The notes beneath the pieces are model-generated. The model ran no database searches and was not told the DNA's origin. It saw nothing but the letters and a program-made list of their open reading frames with translations. The position numbers were made by a program, and so were the translations under genes. 64,000 nt of DNA from GCA-016699445 sp964555055 (lineage in GTDB: Bacteria; UBA10199; JACPAL01; GCA-016699445), in the NCBI GenBank assembly GCA_964555055.1, contig CAZKQW010000005.1, positions 62,001-126,000 on the forward strand, written 5' to 3'. Of the stretch, positions 35,752 through 44,076 are shown piece by piece; within the stretch, counting starts at the first letter, position 1, and each line of letters opens with the position of its first letter.

Positions 35752-37939
35752 AATCTTTTCCATCCCTCTCGAATGAAACTAAAACGATGTTCTCCGCCGA
35801 AGGGAAATCCTCTCGCAACGCTCCCGGTGGATTCACGCTCTTCATAAATCCCGTCCAAATCGGCAAGGGTCCCGACGCTCCCGACAGGCCCGTCGATGTA
35901 TTGTCATCATAGCCGACCCAAGAGACAGCCAGAAGATCCGGCGTATAGCCCACGAACCAGCTATCTTTATAATCCGACGTCGTACCGGTCTTGCCCGCCG
36001 CCAAGCCGGTGAAACCCAGAGTCCGAGAAGACGACGCGGTACCGCGGTCGACCACACCCCTTAAAAGACTGTTCATAAGATAAGCCACTTCAGGAGCGAT
36101 GACTTTTTTCATCTGGTAATTCTTCTTGTCCAACAAGACGCCGTCCCGGGTCACGACGTTCATCAACGCCACCGGCTCGGTCCGCGTGCCTTGGTTGGGG
36201 AAGATCGTATAAGCCCGCACCAATTCCAACGGCGTCACTTCAAAGGCGCCCAATGCCAACGAGGGCACCGGGTCCAATCCGCTCTCAATGCCCGCGGCGT
36301 GCGCCACCTCGATGATCCTTTCCAAACCCACGTCGAGGGCGAGCCGCGTCGTGGCGATGTTCATGCTTTGCTCCAAAGCCTCGCGGAGGGTCACCGTCCC
36401 GTGCTCTTGCTTGTCGTAATTCTCCGGCGACCAATTTTTGTCCCCGCTCCTCACCGTGAAAGACGCGTCCTCCAACGTGGAAGCTAACGTGTACGTTTTT
36501 TCTCCCTGATTCAAGGCCGTCAGATAAACGAAAGGCTTGAAGGCCGATCCCGGTTGGCGGTGGGCGTCCGTAACGCGGTTGAATTGGCTGGTTTCATAGT
36601 CGCGGCCGCCGACAAAGGCGCGGATCGCGCCCGTTTGCGGTTGCACGGCGATGAAAACCCCTTCGAGAGGTTTCCCTTCTTCCCGGTTTTTCTTAAGCCG
36701 CGGTTTTTCATTTTCGAGCTTGGTCAAGTGCTTCGTTAAACTCTCCTCGGCGGCTTCTTGGGCTAAAGGGTCGAGCGTCGTGAAAATCCTTAAACCTTCT
36801 GATTTCAATACATCCGTCGAATAATCCGTCTTCAGCTGGCTTTGGATGAAGTCGACGAAATACGGGGCCCTCAGGAAATGCGTGTGGACGGGAGAGAGGA
36901 CGATCTTTTCCTTCTTTGCTTCCGCGTACTCCGCATCGTCGATCATCTCCTGGCTCCACATCATCTTCAGGACGAAATTGCGGCGGTCATAAGCCTTATT
37001 GATGTTGCGGAAAGGAGAATACTCTCCGGGAGAACGGATCACGCCGGCGATCAGGGCGCATTCGGCGATCGAAAGCTGGTTCACGCTCTTGGAGAAGAAC
37101 ATCTTCGCCGCCTCCTCCACGCCCGTGACGGATACGGCTCCGCGCTGACCGAAATAGATCTCATTGAGATACGCCTCGAGGATCTCCTCCTTCGTGTAGC
37201 GCGCCTCCAAGATGAGGGCCATGATCATTTCGTTGATCTTCCGCCCGAACGTCTTCTTGGACGTGAGGAAATAATTCTTCACCAATTGTTGCGTCAGAGT
37301 GCTTCCACCTTGCACGGCCTTGAGATGGACTAGATCCACCAGCAGGGCGCGGGCCAGGCCGATGGGGTCGATCCCATGATGGGAATAGAACCTCTCGTCC
37401 TCGACGGCGACCACGCCGTTCAACAAAGCCTCCGGGATATCAGTCATCGAGACGAGGGTGCGGTCCTCCATCTTTTCGTCAAAAAGCGAGGCGATGAGCT
37501 CCGGTTCCAGCTTCACGGTTTTGACGTCTTCTTGGGTGTCCAAACGCTGGATCGCGGAAAGGATCGATCCTTCGAAACGGATCTGGATGGGAAAACCGTC
37601 CATGTCCCCCGAGGGGTAGGAAAAACTATGCAGGAAGACGGAAATCTGGTCGCCGCCTCGCGAATATTCGCCGACGGTTTTCGGAGCCGTCGGCCGCTTC
37701 TTATATCCCAGCCTTTCGAGGCGGGTCTCCAATTCCGCGGCGGAGACGACGCGTCCCGGATAGAGGGCGTAAGCGTCGGAGTAGATGCGGGAGGGCAGGT
37801 TCCACCGATGGGATTCGAACTTCTTGCGGATTTGCATGTCCAAAGCCGCCACATAAAGCGCCAACCCTGCCGCGCCGACGAACCCGAGGAGCCCCCACGG
37901 GAATTTTTTTTTGTTCTTTTTTTGGGATTCTTTTTTCAA
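35714..37939 (-). CDS. mrcB: Bifunctional penicillin-binding protein 1b (transglycosylase/transpeptidase)
   Basis: A 741-residue class A PBP. A Lys-rich N-terminus and one membrane helix (residues ~14-34) precede a UB2H-type domain (about 55-140; RVVSAAELETRLERLGYK, GFPIQIRFEG) that marks the PBP1b branch. The GT51 domain has catalytic Glu180 in VEDERFYSHHG and GGSTLTQQLVKN. The transpeptidase has SAFK at 465-468, the SMN motif, and KTGT at 650-653. It polymerises and cross-links peptidoglycan. The lipoprotein gene overlaps its 3' end by about 40-50 bases, and tRNA-Ser lies 21 bases upstream. Confidence 0.95.
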   Translation of the reverse strand: MKKESQKKNKKKFPWGLLGFVGAAGLALYVAALDMQIRKKFESHRWNLPSRIYSDAYALYPGRVVSAAELETRLERLGYKKRPTAPKTVGEYSRGGDQISVFLHSFSYPSGDMDGFPIQIRFEGSILSAIQRLDTQEDVKTVKLEPELIASLFDEKMEDRTLVSMTDIPEALLNGVVAVEDERFYSHHGIDPIGLARALLVDLVHLKAVQGGSTLTQQLVKNYFLTSKKTFGRKINEMIMALILEARYTKEEILEAYLNEIYFGQRGAVSVTGVEEAAKMFFSKSVNQLSIAECALIAGVIRSPGEYSPFRNINKAYDRRNFVLKMMWSQEMIDDAEYAEAKKEKIVLSPVHTHFLRAPYFVDFIQSQLKTDYSTDVLKSEGLRIFTTLDPLAQEAAEESLTKHLTKLENEKPRLKKNREEGKPLEGVFIAVQPQTGAIRAFVGGRDYETSQFNRVTDAHRQPGSAFKPFVYLTALNQGEKTYTLASTLEDASFTVRSGDKNWSPENYDKQEHGTVTLREALEQSMNIATTRLALDVGLERIIEVAHAAGIESGLDPVPSLALGAFEVTPLELVRAYTIFPNQGTRTEPVALMNVVTRDGVLLDKKNYQMKKVIAPEVAYLMNSLLRGVVDRGTASSSRTLGFTGLAAGKTGTTSDYKDSWFVGYTPDLLAVSWVGYDDNTSTGLSGASGPLPIWTGFMKSVNPPGALREDFPSAENIVLVSFERDGKDYEEPFIKGTEPN

Positions 37940-37960
37940 AATTTAAACAAACGAAGAATG

Positions 37961-38049
37961 CGGAGGAGGAGGGATTCGAACCCTCGATACGGTGTTACCC
38001 GTATAACGGTTTAGCAAACCGCCGCCTTCAGCCACTCGGCCACCCCTCC
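37961..38049 (-). tRNA. tRNA-Ser (anticodon GCT)
   Basis: Acceptor GGAGGGG / CTCCTCC, D-arm GCCGAGTGGCTGAAGGC, anticodon loop TTGCTAA (GCT), a long variable arm (TATACGGG..CCGTAT type) as in class II tRNAs, T-arm with GTTCGAATC, and discriminator G typical of serine. CCA not encoded. Confidence 0.96.
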
Positions 38050-38158
38050 CGTTCACTCTGTTGTGGGTACTCCAAAGGGGTATTTTGTAACTTCGATGAA
38101 TCGCCGATGTCAAACTTCTGTTGTTTGGAGGGTTTGATGAAAAACCCGGAAATAAAAC

Positions 38159-38183
38159 CGGCGAGGAGTTTGGCTCCTCGCCG
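38159..38183 (-). terminator. Terminator-like hairpin
   Basis: Perfect ten-base-pair stem CGGCGAGGAG / CTCCTCGCCG with a five-base loop. On the minus strand it is followed by GTTTTATTT, the layout of an intrinsic terminator for whatever is transcribed leftward from 38184-39545. Confidence 0.7.
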
Positions 38184-38293
38184 CACTTCGACGCTCTTGA
38201 GGGGCCTGGCTACCTCCACGGGAGCCTGAGGCGAGCGCATGAAAAGTCGCATGGCGTCAGCTTCCATGCATGAACTGTAACGACGAACACAAA

Positions 38294-38345
38294 TGTGGGG
38301 CCTCACTGGGGTCTTGGGGTTCGCCTAGGATCGTGAGGCCCCACA
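38294..38345. repeat. Long inverted repeat (13 bp arms, 26-base loop)
   Basis: TGTGGGGCCTCAC (38294-38306) and GTGAGGCCCCACA (38333-38345) are exact reverse complements. It sits 39 bases after the stop of the 386-residue gene on the minus strand. The loop is G/T-rich and the T-run of a terminator is missing, so a structured RNA or a protein-binding site is more likely. Confidence 0.55.
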
Positions 38346-38384
38346 TAAGCCTAAAGGAGGGTCCCTAAGCGAATGGGTTCCGTA

Positions 38385-39545
38385 TTAAGCGATGACGGAC
38401 ACAAGAGTCCTTTCCTTGAGGTCGGTCCGAAACTGCTTCTCGAAAATCTCCTTTGGCGTTTCGGTTTTCGGCCTTTGTTTTCCGAGAAGAATCGACAGGT
38501 CCTCTTGAACGTCTTCTTTTTTGAATTCCTCCTGCAAAGACACATTCTTCAATATCAATTGGGCCAACCCGGTTTTCTTTTTAAGATCCGTTTCCTTCAC
38601 TTCCGAGCCGGGACCCAGTTTTTCGAAAGCTTGCTTGGCGAGGATGTCCTCCGTGACTTCGGTCTCGTTAAAACGATCGTGGGAGACGGAGTTCCTGAGA
38701 TTGTAACGGGGATTTTTCTTTAAAATTTCGGCGACGGTCGGTTTTTCCTCGAGAACCAAACTAGCGGCGATATAAGCGGTAAAATCCGGATGGTCGTTCA
38801 GAAACTCCTCGTCATAGGCGCCCGATTGCAGATGAGATTGGATGAAGTCGTTCGTCGCGTTCGTGATGATCGTTTGGTTCGCGCTGCTTCGTATCTCGTC
38901 CCGAAATGCCTCGGCCCTATCCTTACCCGCCTCCGTTTCCGTGAAATCCTTCACCACATCTTTATTCTGTATCACATAGACGGCGGCATTCGGGTTATTT
39001 TCGAAGAATTGTCGGTCGTTCAGAGCGTGATCTTTTTCGAAGAGGTCAGCTGCTTTCTGGGCGAGTTGTCCGATAGTTTCTTTCTGATGTGATTGAGCGT
39101 CACCTGAAAGAAGCATTTCCGCAAAAGACTTGTCTTGGTTGACCAAGTCACGGATGCCGCCGGCGTTCATCGCCAATAACGACGCCGTAAAAGGATCCTC
39201 TTTTAATTTCCCTTTCGTCAAAATCTCTTTGGCATTATCGGAAAGCTGGTCATGGGCCGCTTCCGCGACCACATCCACAAGATCCCCGCGGGTGCGTATT
39301 TCCTTTTTGGCGTAAATCTCCTTCGCTTTGTCGGATTTGGAAATCGCGTGGTAAAGATCTTTATTGCCGTCTTGGAAGCGACGGAATTCGTTAGTTTGGA
39401 ATACTTTATGGGATTTGATTCCCAAGGAGGTCTTTTGGATCGATCCTTCGCCGATTTGTTTGAGGGTAAATTTCGCCGCATACGCCGACTGGGCTTTATA
39501 TGTGGCTTCGTTATTCAACGATATCGCTTTAAGTCCTGCGGACAT
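38385..39545 (-). CDS. Hypothetical helical protein with degenerate repeats (386 residues)
   Basis: No family recognised. A very strong ribosome site (AGGAGGAAGGGT directly before ATG) indicates high translation. The protein is Lys/Glu/Asp-rich, cytoplasmic by appearance, and mostly helical. It contains loosely repeated units around phrases such as FFENNPNAAVYVIQNKDVVKDF (given in part: NPNAAVYVIQN), FLNDHPDFTAYIAASL, EILKKNPRYNLRN and AQLILKNVSLQEEF. The N-terminal 40 residues are less charged (MSAGLKAISLNNEATYKAQS). It is flanked by two serine tRNAs on the same strand. Confidence 0.6.
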   Translation of the reverse strand: MSAGLKAISLNNEATYKAQSAYAAKFTLKQIGEGSIQKTSLGIKSHKVFQTNEFRRFQDGNKDLYHAISKSDKAKEIYAKKEIRTRGDLVDVVAEAAHDQLSDNAKEILTKGKLKEDPFTASLLAMNAGGIRDLVNQDKSFAEMLLSGDAQSHQKETIGQLAQKAADLFEKDHALNDRQFFENNPNAAVYVIQNKDVVKDFTETEAGKDRAEAFRDEIRSSANQTIITNATNDFIQSHLQSGAYDEEFLNDHPDFTAYIAASLVLEEKPTVAEILKKNPRYNLRNSVSHDRFNETEVTEDILAKQAFEKLGPGSEVKETDLKKKTGLAQLILKNVSLQEEFKKEDVQEDLSILLGKQRPKTETPKEIFEKQFRTDLKERTLVSVIA

Positions 39546-39660
39546 ACCCTTCCTCCTATGGACCTAAACGGACAATCTGAAGAAACCTTGAGTTTTTTGC
39601 GTGTTTTTTGACGTTTTCGCGCGGGTTTCAAAAAGACGGGTCAAAACAGGAAGTTAAAGG

Positions 39661-39747
39661 CGGAGGGGGTGGGATTCGAACCCACGGTACCCTTGCGGGT
39701 ACGCCAGTTTTCAAGACTGGAGCCTTCAACCACTCGGCCACCCCTCC
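39661..39747 (-). tRNA. tRNA-Ser (anticodon TGA)
   Basis: Acceptor GGAGGGG / CCCCTCC, D-arm GCCGAGTGGTTGAAGGC, anticodon stem CCAGT/ACTGG with loop CTTGAAA (TGA), long variable arm GTACCCGCAAGGGTAC, T-arm GTTCGAATC, discriminator G. The second serine tRNA within 1.8 kb; the two share the acceptor arm. Confidence 0.96.
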
Positions 39748-39824
39748 CAGGATAACGAGTTCTTTTAGAGTGAGGTGAGGTTTAATCCGTGTTTTCCGAT
39801 TTATCAAGACTACGTTAAATCTCT

Positions 39825-40400
39825 TCAGGAAAGAAAGCCGCGCCGGATCATGTTCACCGCGATGGCGGCCAAAAGGAGGGAGACGATCTTCGCGATGGCC
39901 TTGAGGCCCGACACGCCGATCAGGACCCTGAGACGCGAAGCGTAGTGGAAGGACAGCATGACCAAAAAGAGGTTCACAAAAAGAGCAACTACGGTGGGGG
40001 TGACGCCCACAGTGTCGATCAATGCGATCAAAGTCGTGATCAACGCGGGACCCGCGATGAGCGGCATACCCAACGGCACCACGCCGATGCTCTCATGGGG
40101 CGAAAAGACTCGCTCTGTCTGGGATAAGAGCTCCTTTACCGCGATGGCTAAGAGAACGATGCCTCCCGCGATTTGAAAATCGGAAACGGTGATGCCCAAA
40201 GCCTTGAAGACGATCTTGCCCAAGAAAACGAATCCCAAGGCGATGGCCGCTGCCGTCCATGTCGCTTCATAAGCGATCCGACGCACGCGCGCGGAATCCG
40301 CGTCACGCGTCATGCTAAGGAAGATAGGCGCTAAACCGACAGGATCCACGGCCACGAAGATCGGGATAAAAGCCAAAACGATCGATTGCATGAGACTCAT
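39825..40400 (-). CDS. MarC-family integral membrane protein
   Basis: From the ATG at 40400 the product is 191 residues with about six membrane segments. It shows the MarC (UPF0056) pattern: IPIFVAVDPVGLAPIFL near the N-terminus, FQIAGGIVLLAIAVKEL in the middle, GVVPLGMPLIAGPALITT with the family GMPLIAGP motif, and a final helix GLKAIAKIVSLLLAAIAVNMI. The ATGA overlap with the permease gene upstream sets this start and indicates one operon. Function of the family is not established, although early work linked it to antibiotic resistance. Confidence 0.92.
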   Translation of the reverse strand: MSLMQSIVLAFIPIFVAVDPVGLAPIFLSMTRDADSARVRRIAYEATWTAAAIALGFVFLGKIVFKALGITVSDFQIAGGIVLLAIAVKELLSQTERVFSPHESIGVVPLGMPLIAGPALITTLIALIDTVGVTPTVVALFVNLFLVMLSFHYASRLRVLIGVSGLKAIAKIVSLLLAAIAVNMIRRGFLS

Positions 40401-41680
40401 GTGCGACTCCGGACTTTTTGCACACCCCATAGGATAAGCCCGAGGGCTGGAAAAATCAAACTACGCAGGAACGCATGCCATGGAAACTGCGTCAAAAGCG
40501 CCAAGCAAGCCACCAGGCCTATTATGGGTACGGCTATCGGAACTTTAAATTTCTCCTGACCTTGCGACCATTTCAAACGGATGAGGCTAAAATGGACGGC
40601 GCTAAAGACGGATAAAACCAGAAGACTCGTCGTCTGAGCCAAGATTTTCACTCCGCCCGTAATAATGAGAAAAGCCGTGATCCCGAAAGCCACGAGAATG
40701 CCGACCCATGGCGTCTGCCGCTTGGCATCCACGGAGGAAAGAAAAGCCGGCACGAGGGATTCGCGCCCCATGCCGTGAAGGAGACGCGACGCCATGATGA
40801 GATTGGCAAGGCCAGTATTCGCAATCGCAAGCATCGCGATGATCGAGAAGTAACGGACGAATACGTCCCATCCCGCCTTATCAAAAACCAGAAGCAAAGG
40901 CGTTTTCGAAGCGACGATCTGTTCACGCGGAAAATAAAAGAGGAGCGTGAGGGTTACGAGCAAATAAAGCGTCGCTGCCACGCCCAATGCGATGAGTATG
41001 GCGCGCGGGATGTCTTTAGCGGGATTCTTCGCCTCTTCCGCCAAGTTACATAGGTCTTCAAAACCCACGAACGCGAAATAAGCGATCGTCACACCGGAGA
41101 AGATGGGGCTGAGGGCAAAAGCATCGCGGTTGCTGGCCCAAAAATCCGCCGCAATATTAAGCTCGAAGAAGGAAAAACCCAAAGCCACCACCAAGACAAG
41201 ACCTAAGAATTCCACTGAGGTGAATACGATATTGACCCATGAAGACTGCAGGATCCCCCAAAAACTCAAAAGTGAAAGTAAGACGATCAGTCCGATTTGT
41301 ACGGTCATATCGGGCAGTGGAAAAAGCTGTTTCAGATAATCGCTGAAAGCCGAGGTCACCGTCGCCGCTGAAGTCAATCCCGTTCCAAGAACGCACAACC
41401 CTACGACCGTCGGGAGCCATTTATTAGAAAAGGCATGACTCACGAAAGCCACGGCCCCCGAAGATGTTGTGATCCGAGCGCTAAGAGCCGCATAGCTTAA
41501 CCCCGTCAAACCCGCCACAGCTGCCGCCAAAAGGAAACTCGCCCAAGCACCGACCCCGGCCAGATCAATAACACGCCCGACCAGAGCATAAATGCCGGCT
41601 CCTAAAATATCACCGACCCCATAAAATATTAGAGACAGAAAACCCAGACGGCGAGCTAGAGAAGAGGTGTTTGAGGGCAT
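40397..41680 (-). CDS. APC-superfamily amino acid permease
   Basis: A 427-residue protein with about 12 membrane helices. TM1 carries the unwound substrate site as FYGVGDILGAGIYALVG, TM2 ends in SYAALSARI, and TM6 contains GVTIAYFAFVGFEDLCNLAEEAKNPAKDIPRAI, the signature of amino acid-polyamine-organocation transporters. It probably imports an amino acid by proton symport; the substrate cannot be predicted. It overlaps marC by four bases. Confidence 0.92.
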   Translation of the reverse strand: MPSNTSSLARRLGFLSLIFYGVGDILGAGIYALVGRVIDLAGVGAWASFLLAAAVAGLTGLSYAALSARITTSSGAVAFVSHAFSNKWLPTVVGLCVLGTGLTSAATVTSAFSDYLKQLFPLPDMTVQIGLIVLLSLLSFWGILQSSWVNIVFTSVEFLGLVLVVALGFSFFELNIAADFWASNRDAFALSPIFSGVTIAYFAFVGFEDLCNLAEEAKNPAKDIPRAILIALGVAATLYLLVTLTLLFYFPREQIVASKTPLLLVFDKAGWDVFVRYFSIIAMLAIANTGLANLIMASRLLHGMGRESLVPAFLSSVDAKRQTPWVGILVAFGITAFLIITGGVKILAQTTSLLVLSVFSAVHFSLIRLKWSQGQEKFKVPIAVPIIGLVACLALLTQFPWHAFLRSLIFPALGLILWGVQKVRSRT

Positions 41681-41937
41681 TATTGGGGAAATCCGGTGGG
41701 AGGGTTTAAACCATCATGCCGTGGTATAGGGGCGTTGGGCGTCGGCAAAACATCCCTACCGGGGTTTGGAGCCAAGGAAAGAAAAACGGAACTTAAAATG
41801 AAAATACTAGCGTAAGCGCGATCTTTTCTTTTCATAAAATCCTTTATTTTTTATAAAAGACTTCTTCTAGCCATTGAAACTACTTCAGGCAATCAGGACT
41901 TAGATGGATTCATATTAGGGAAATGGATGACTCTCGT

Positions 41938-42843
41938 TTAACGGGAAGGAAGCGCCGGACAGTAAGGGGAAAGAAAGGCGTGCATGGCAGGCGTCGGAGT
42001 CATGAGATTCACCATGACCTGCAAGAACCTCTGATCAGCATCTGAAGACGTGTACGATAGACCTGCTAAAGCCGAGTCGGCGTGAACGGCCATCAGCCAA
42101 TCATGGACGATATTATAGTGGGGCCTACGATAATCCGCGAAAAGGATATAGGATATGGCACCCGGACATCCCGCAAATTGTCCTCCGACATCCGGGTTAA
42201 ATCGGGAGGGTTCGTTCGTTAATGTGAGGAACCAATCGTTCACGTAACGTCGGTTATTGACCATAAGCTCTCGAGCCAGTGTAAGGGCATGGCCGCTGCG
42301 CTCATAGATGCGTTCGTCGATTTGAGCCTGTGCCGCGAAGAAAAAAACGTGGTGGTTGTTGAAAGTCTGAGGAATGTGCGCGCACTGGAATAATAAGTGG
42401 ACCGGCTCATGGTCGTCGAAAGCCAAAGGAGGACTCGCGGTGAAGTACTGAGACGTCAATGTCGTATTGAATTGGATAATTCCGATGCCCCCCTCTTGGT
42501 AAGCTTGTCCTAAATTCGTCGTGGCCGTGTTGAATTCGAAACGGATCCGCGTCAAGCAATCGCGAAAACGGAGTCCTGATACATCCTCCAAAGCCGGCAG
42601 AACGTATTGTCGTTCATTCACCATGAACGCTCGACAGGCCGCGGCATGAGCGGCATCGGATATGCCGTCGCAATCGTCATCGACCGGAATGCCGATATCT
42701 CCCGGCGTGGGCGTGAGGATGGGATCGGGAGCCGCGCCGGCCGTCCCGGCCGTACCCCCGACGGTCTCCGGGGGGCTGCAATGCGCCAGCAGAAAGCCCA
42801 AACCGATCATGACCCAAATCCTGGAAGTCCGCTTGAAAAACAT
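41938..42843 (-). CDS. Hypothetical lipoprotein with a HEPVH motif
   Basis: A 301-residue protein. It has a hydrophobic N-terminal segment and lipobox FLLAHC (mature Cys ~22), a disordered Gly/Thr/Pro-rich linker, and DDDCDGISD, which looks like a thrombospondin-type-3 calcium loop. A globular domain follows. HEPVH at residues 145-149 fits HExxH formally, but no third zinc ligand is placed as in known clans and Pro inside the motif is unusual. Six Cys residues suggest disulfides. No family recognised; likely anchored to an outer or inner membrane in the periplasm. Confidence 0.6.
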   Translation of the reverse strand: MFFKRTSRIWVMIGLGFLLAHCSPPETVGGTAGTAGAAPDPILTPTPGDIGIPVDDDCDGISDAAHAAACRAFMVNERQYVLPALEDVSGLRFRDCLTRIRFEFNTATTNLGQAYQEGGIGIIQFNTTLTSQYFTASPPLAFDDHEPVHLLFQCAHIPQTFNNHHVFFFAAQAQIDERIYERSGHALTLARELMVNNRRYVNDWFLTLTNEPSRFNPDVGGQFAGCPGAISYILFADYRRPHYNIVHDWLMAVHADSALAGLSYTSSDADQRFLQVMVNLMTPTPAMHAFLSPYCPALPSR

Positions 42844-42896
42844 GCCCTAAGGATAGCGAAACCTTCCGGGTTTTGGAATTCCTAAATGCATCGAGC

Positions 42897-43541
42897 CTAA
42901 GGATAGTGTATACGGGACAACCTCTTCATGAAGTCTTCCCGCGTTATCTCCTTCCCTCCGAACGATTTGAGAAGGGGCGTCACCATCTGGGTGTCCATCC
43001 ACGTCAATCCTTCTCGCCGTAAGTAATCGACGGTCTTCATCAGGGCGAACTTCGACGCGCCGGTCTCGACATGAAACATACTCTCCCCCGCGAAATAGTC
43101 GCCGATCCGGACGCCATAAAGACCGCCGATGAGATTTCCTCTTTCGTCGTACACCTCGAAACTATGGGCGAAACCGGCCTCGTGGAAGTCGATATACGCC
43201 AGGATCATCTCGGGGAGGATCCACGTGCCTCTCTGGCGTTTTCGTTTTTGCTTGGCGCAGGCGCAAATGACCGATTGGAAATCCTGATCTATTGTGAACG
43301 TCCATTTCTTTTTTTTCACTTCCCTGAGGAAACGAGAAGGCACGTGAAAATCCCAAAAATCCAAGACGCCCCGGCGCGGCGGCGCGAACCAAAGAACGGG
43401 CAAACCCTCCTGAGGCCAGGGGAAAATGCCGTGACGGTAGGCTTGCTCCAAAAAGCGGACGCTGAGCTCCCCGCCGTAGGCGAGCAACCCCTGCTCGTCG
43501 GCCTGATCCACGGGAGGAAAGAGCGAAGTCGAGGATCTCAA
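42897..43541 (-). CDS. aat: Leucyl/phenylalanyl-tRNA-protein transferase
   Basis: A 214-residue protein with every Aat block: LLAYGGELSVRFLEQAYRHGIFPW (family GGDLSPERLLxAYRxGIFPW), PVLWFAPPRRGVL, RGTWILPEMILAY, AHSFEVYDERGNLIGGLYGV, and AGESMFHVETGASKFAL. It adds Leu or Phe from aminoacyl-tRNA to N-terminal Arg or Lys of proteins, marking them for ClpAP in the N-degron pathway. It starts one base after the bcp stop, so the two are co-transcribed. Confidence 0.96.
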   Translation of the reverse strand: MRSSTSLFPPVDQADEQGLLAYGGELSVRFLEQAYRHGIFPWPQEGLPVLWFAPPRRGVLDFWDFHVPSRFLREVKKKKWTFTIDQDFQSVICACAKQKRKRQRGTWILPEMILAYIDFHEAGFAHSFEVYDERGNLIGGLYGVRIGDYFAGESMFHVETGASKFALMKTVDYLRREGLTWMDTQMVTPLLKSFGGKEITREDFMKRLSRIHYP

Positions 43542-43542
43542 T

Positions 43543-44004
43543 TTACTGGAGGGCTTCCAAGGCTTCGTCGACGTGTTTCGTGGCGTTTAGCTGCGAGGAA
43601 AACACCTTCTTCACGACACCTTCGCGGTCGATCACGTACGTTACGCGGCCCGGCAGAAGTCCCATCGACTTCGGAACCCCGTAAGCCTTGCGGAGATTCC
43701 CCCCTTCGTCGGCCAAAAGGCTGAAGGGAAGATGGTATTTTTGGGCGAACTTCGAGTGGGAGTCGGTCGAGTCCGAACTCACGCCGATGACTTCCGCGCC
43801 CTTCTTGAGGAAAACCTCGTACTGGTCGCGGAACGTACAGGCCTCCTTCGTGCATCCCGGAGTGTCGTCCTTGGGATAGAAATACAGGACGACGTTTTTC
43901 TTCCCTCGGAATTGGCTTAGGCTGACCTCCTCCCCTTTTTGGTTCTTCAAGCGGAAGTCGGGCGCCATGTCCCCTTCCTTCACTTCGCCTTTTCTATTTT
44001 CCAT
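43543..44004 (-). CDS. bcp: Thiol peroxidase of the BCP/PrxQ family
   Basis: A 153-residue peroxiredoxin: GDMAPDFRLKNQKGEEVSL, LYFYPKDDTPGCTKEACTFRD with the peroxidatic Cys (PGCT) and the resolving Cys five residues later, GVSSDSTDSHSKFAQKY and the C-terminal TYVIDREG. It reduces hydroperoxides with thioredoxin. A longer frame extends 66 codons upstream, but AGAGGAGACGCGT before the ATG at 44004 and the overlap of the longer form with psd favour this start. Confidence 0.93.
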   Translation of the reverse strand: MENRKGEVKEGDMAPDFRLKNQKGEEVSLSQFRGKKNVVLYFYPKDDTPGCTKEACTFRDQYEVFLKKGAEVIGVSSDSTDSHSKFAQKYHLPFSLLADEGGNLRKAYGVPKSMGLLPGRVTYVIDREGVVKKVFSSQLNATKHVDEALEALQ

Positions 44005-44076
44005 ACGCGTCTCCTCTCTTTCGCCGACGTCTTTAGCCATGACAGGTTTCATAAAAAAAGATACGTTCCCGCCTCC

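Larger units (their letters stand above)
38050..38384. other. Gene-poor interval with two strong RNA hairpins
   Basis: This interval between tRNA-Ser and the 386-residue gene holds a 13-bp perfect inverted repeat (38294-38345) and a terminator-like hairpin (38159-38183). On the minus strand a frame of up to 92 codons can be read, but it has no ribosome site and runs into the tRNA, so I do not call it a gene. A small structured RNA on the minus strand, ended by the second hairpin, would fit. Confidence 0.4.

Noticed and set aside
38028..38306. Minus-strand frame of 92 codons between tRNA-Ser and the 386-residue gene
   Set aside because: It runs 22 bases into the tRNA, has no ribosome site, and covers strong hairpins better explained as RNA structure or terminator.
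43939..44076. Longer N-terminus for phosphatidylserine decarboxylase
   Set aside because: The extra 46 codons overlap the divergent bcp coding region and show no family similarity; ATG 44077 gives the expected start.
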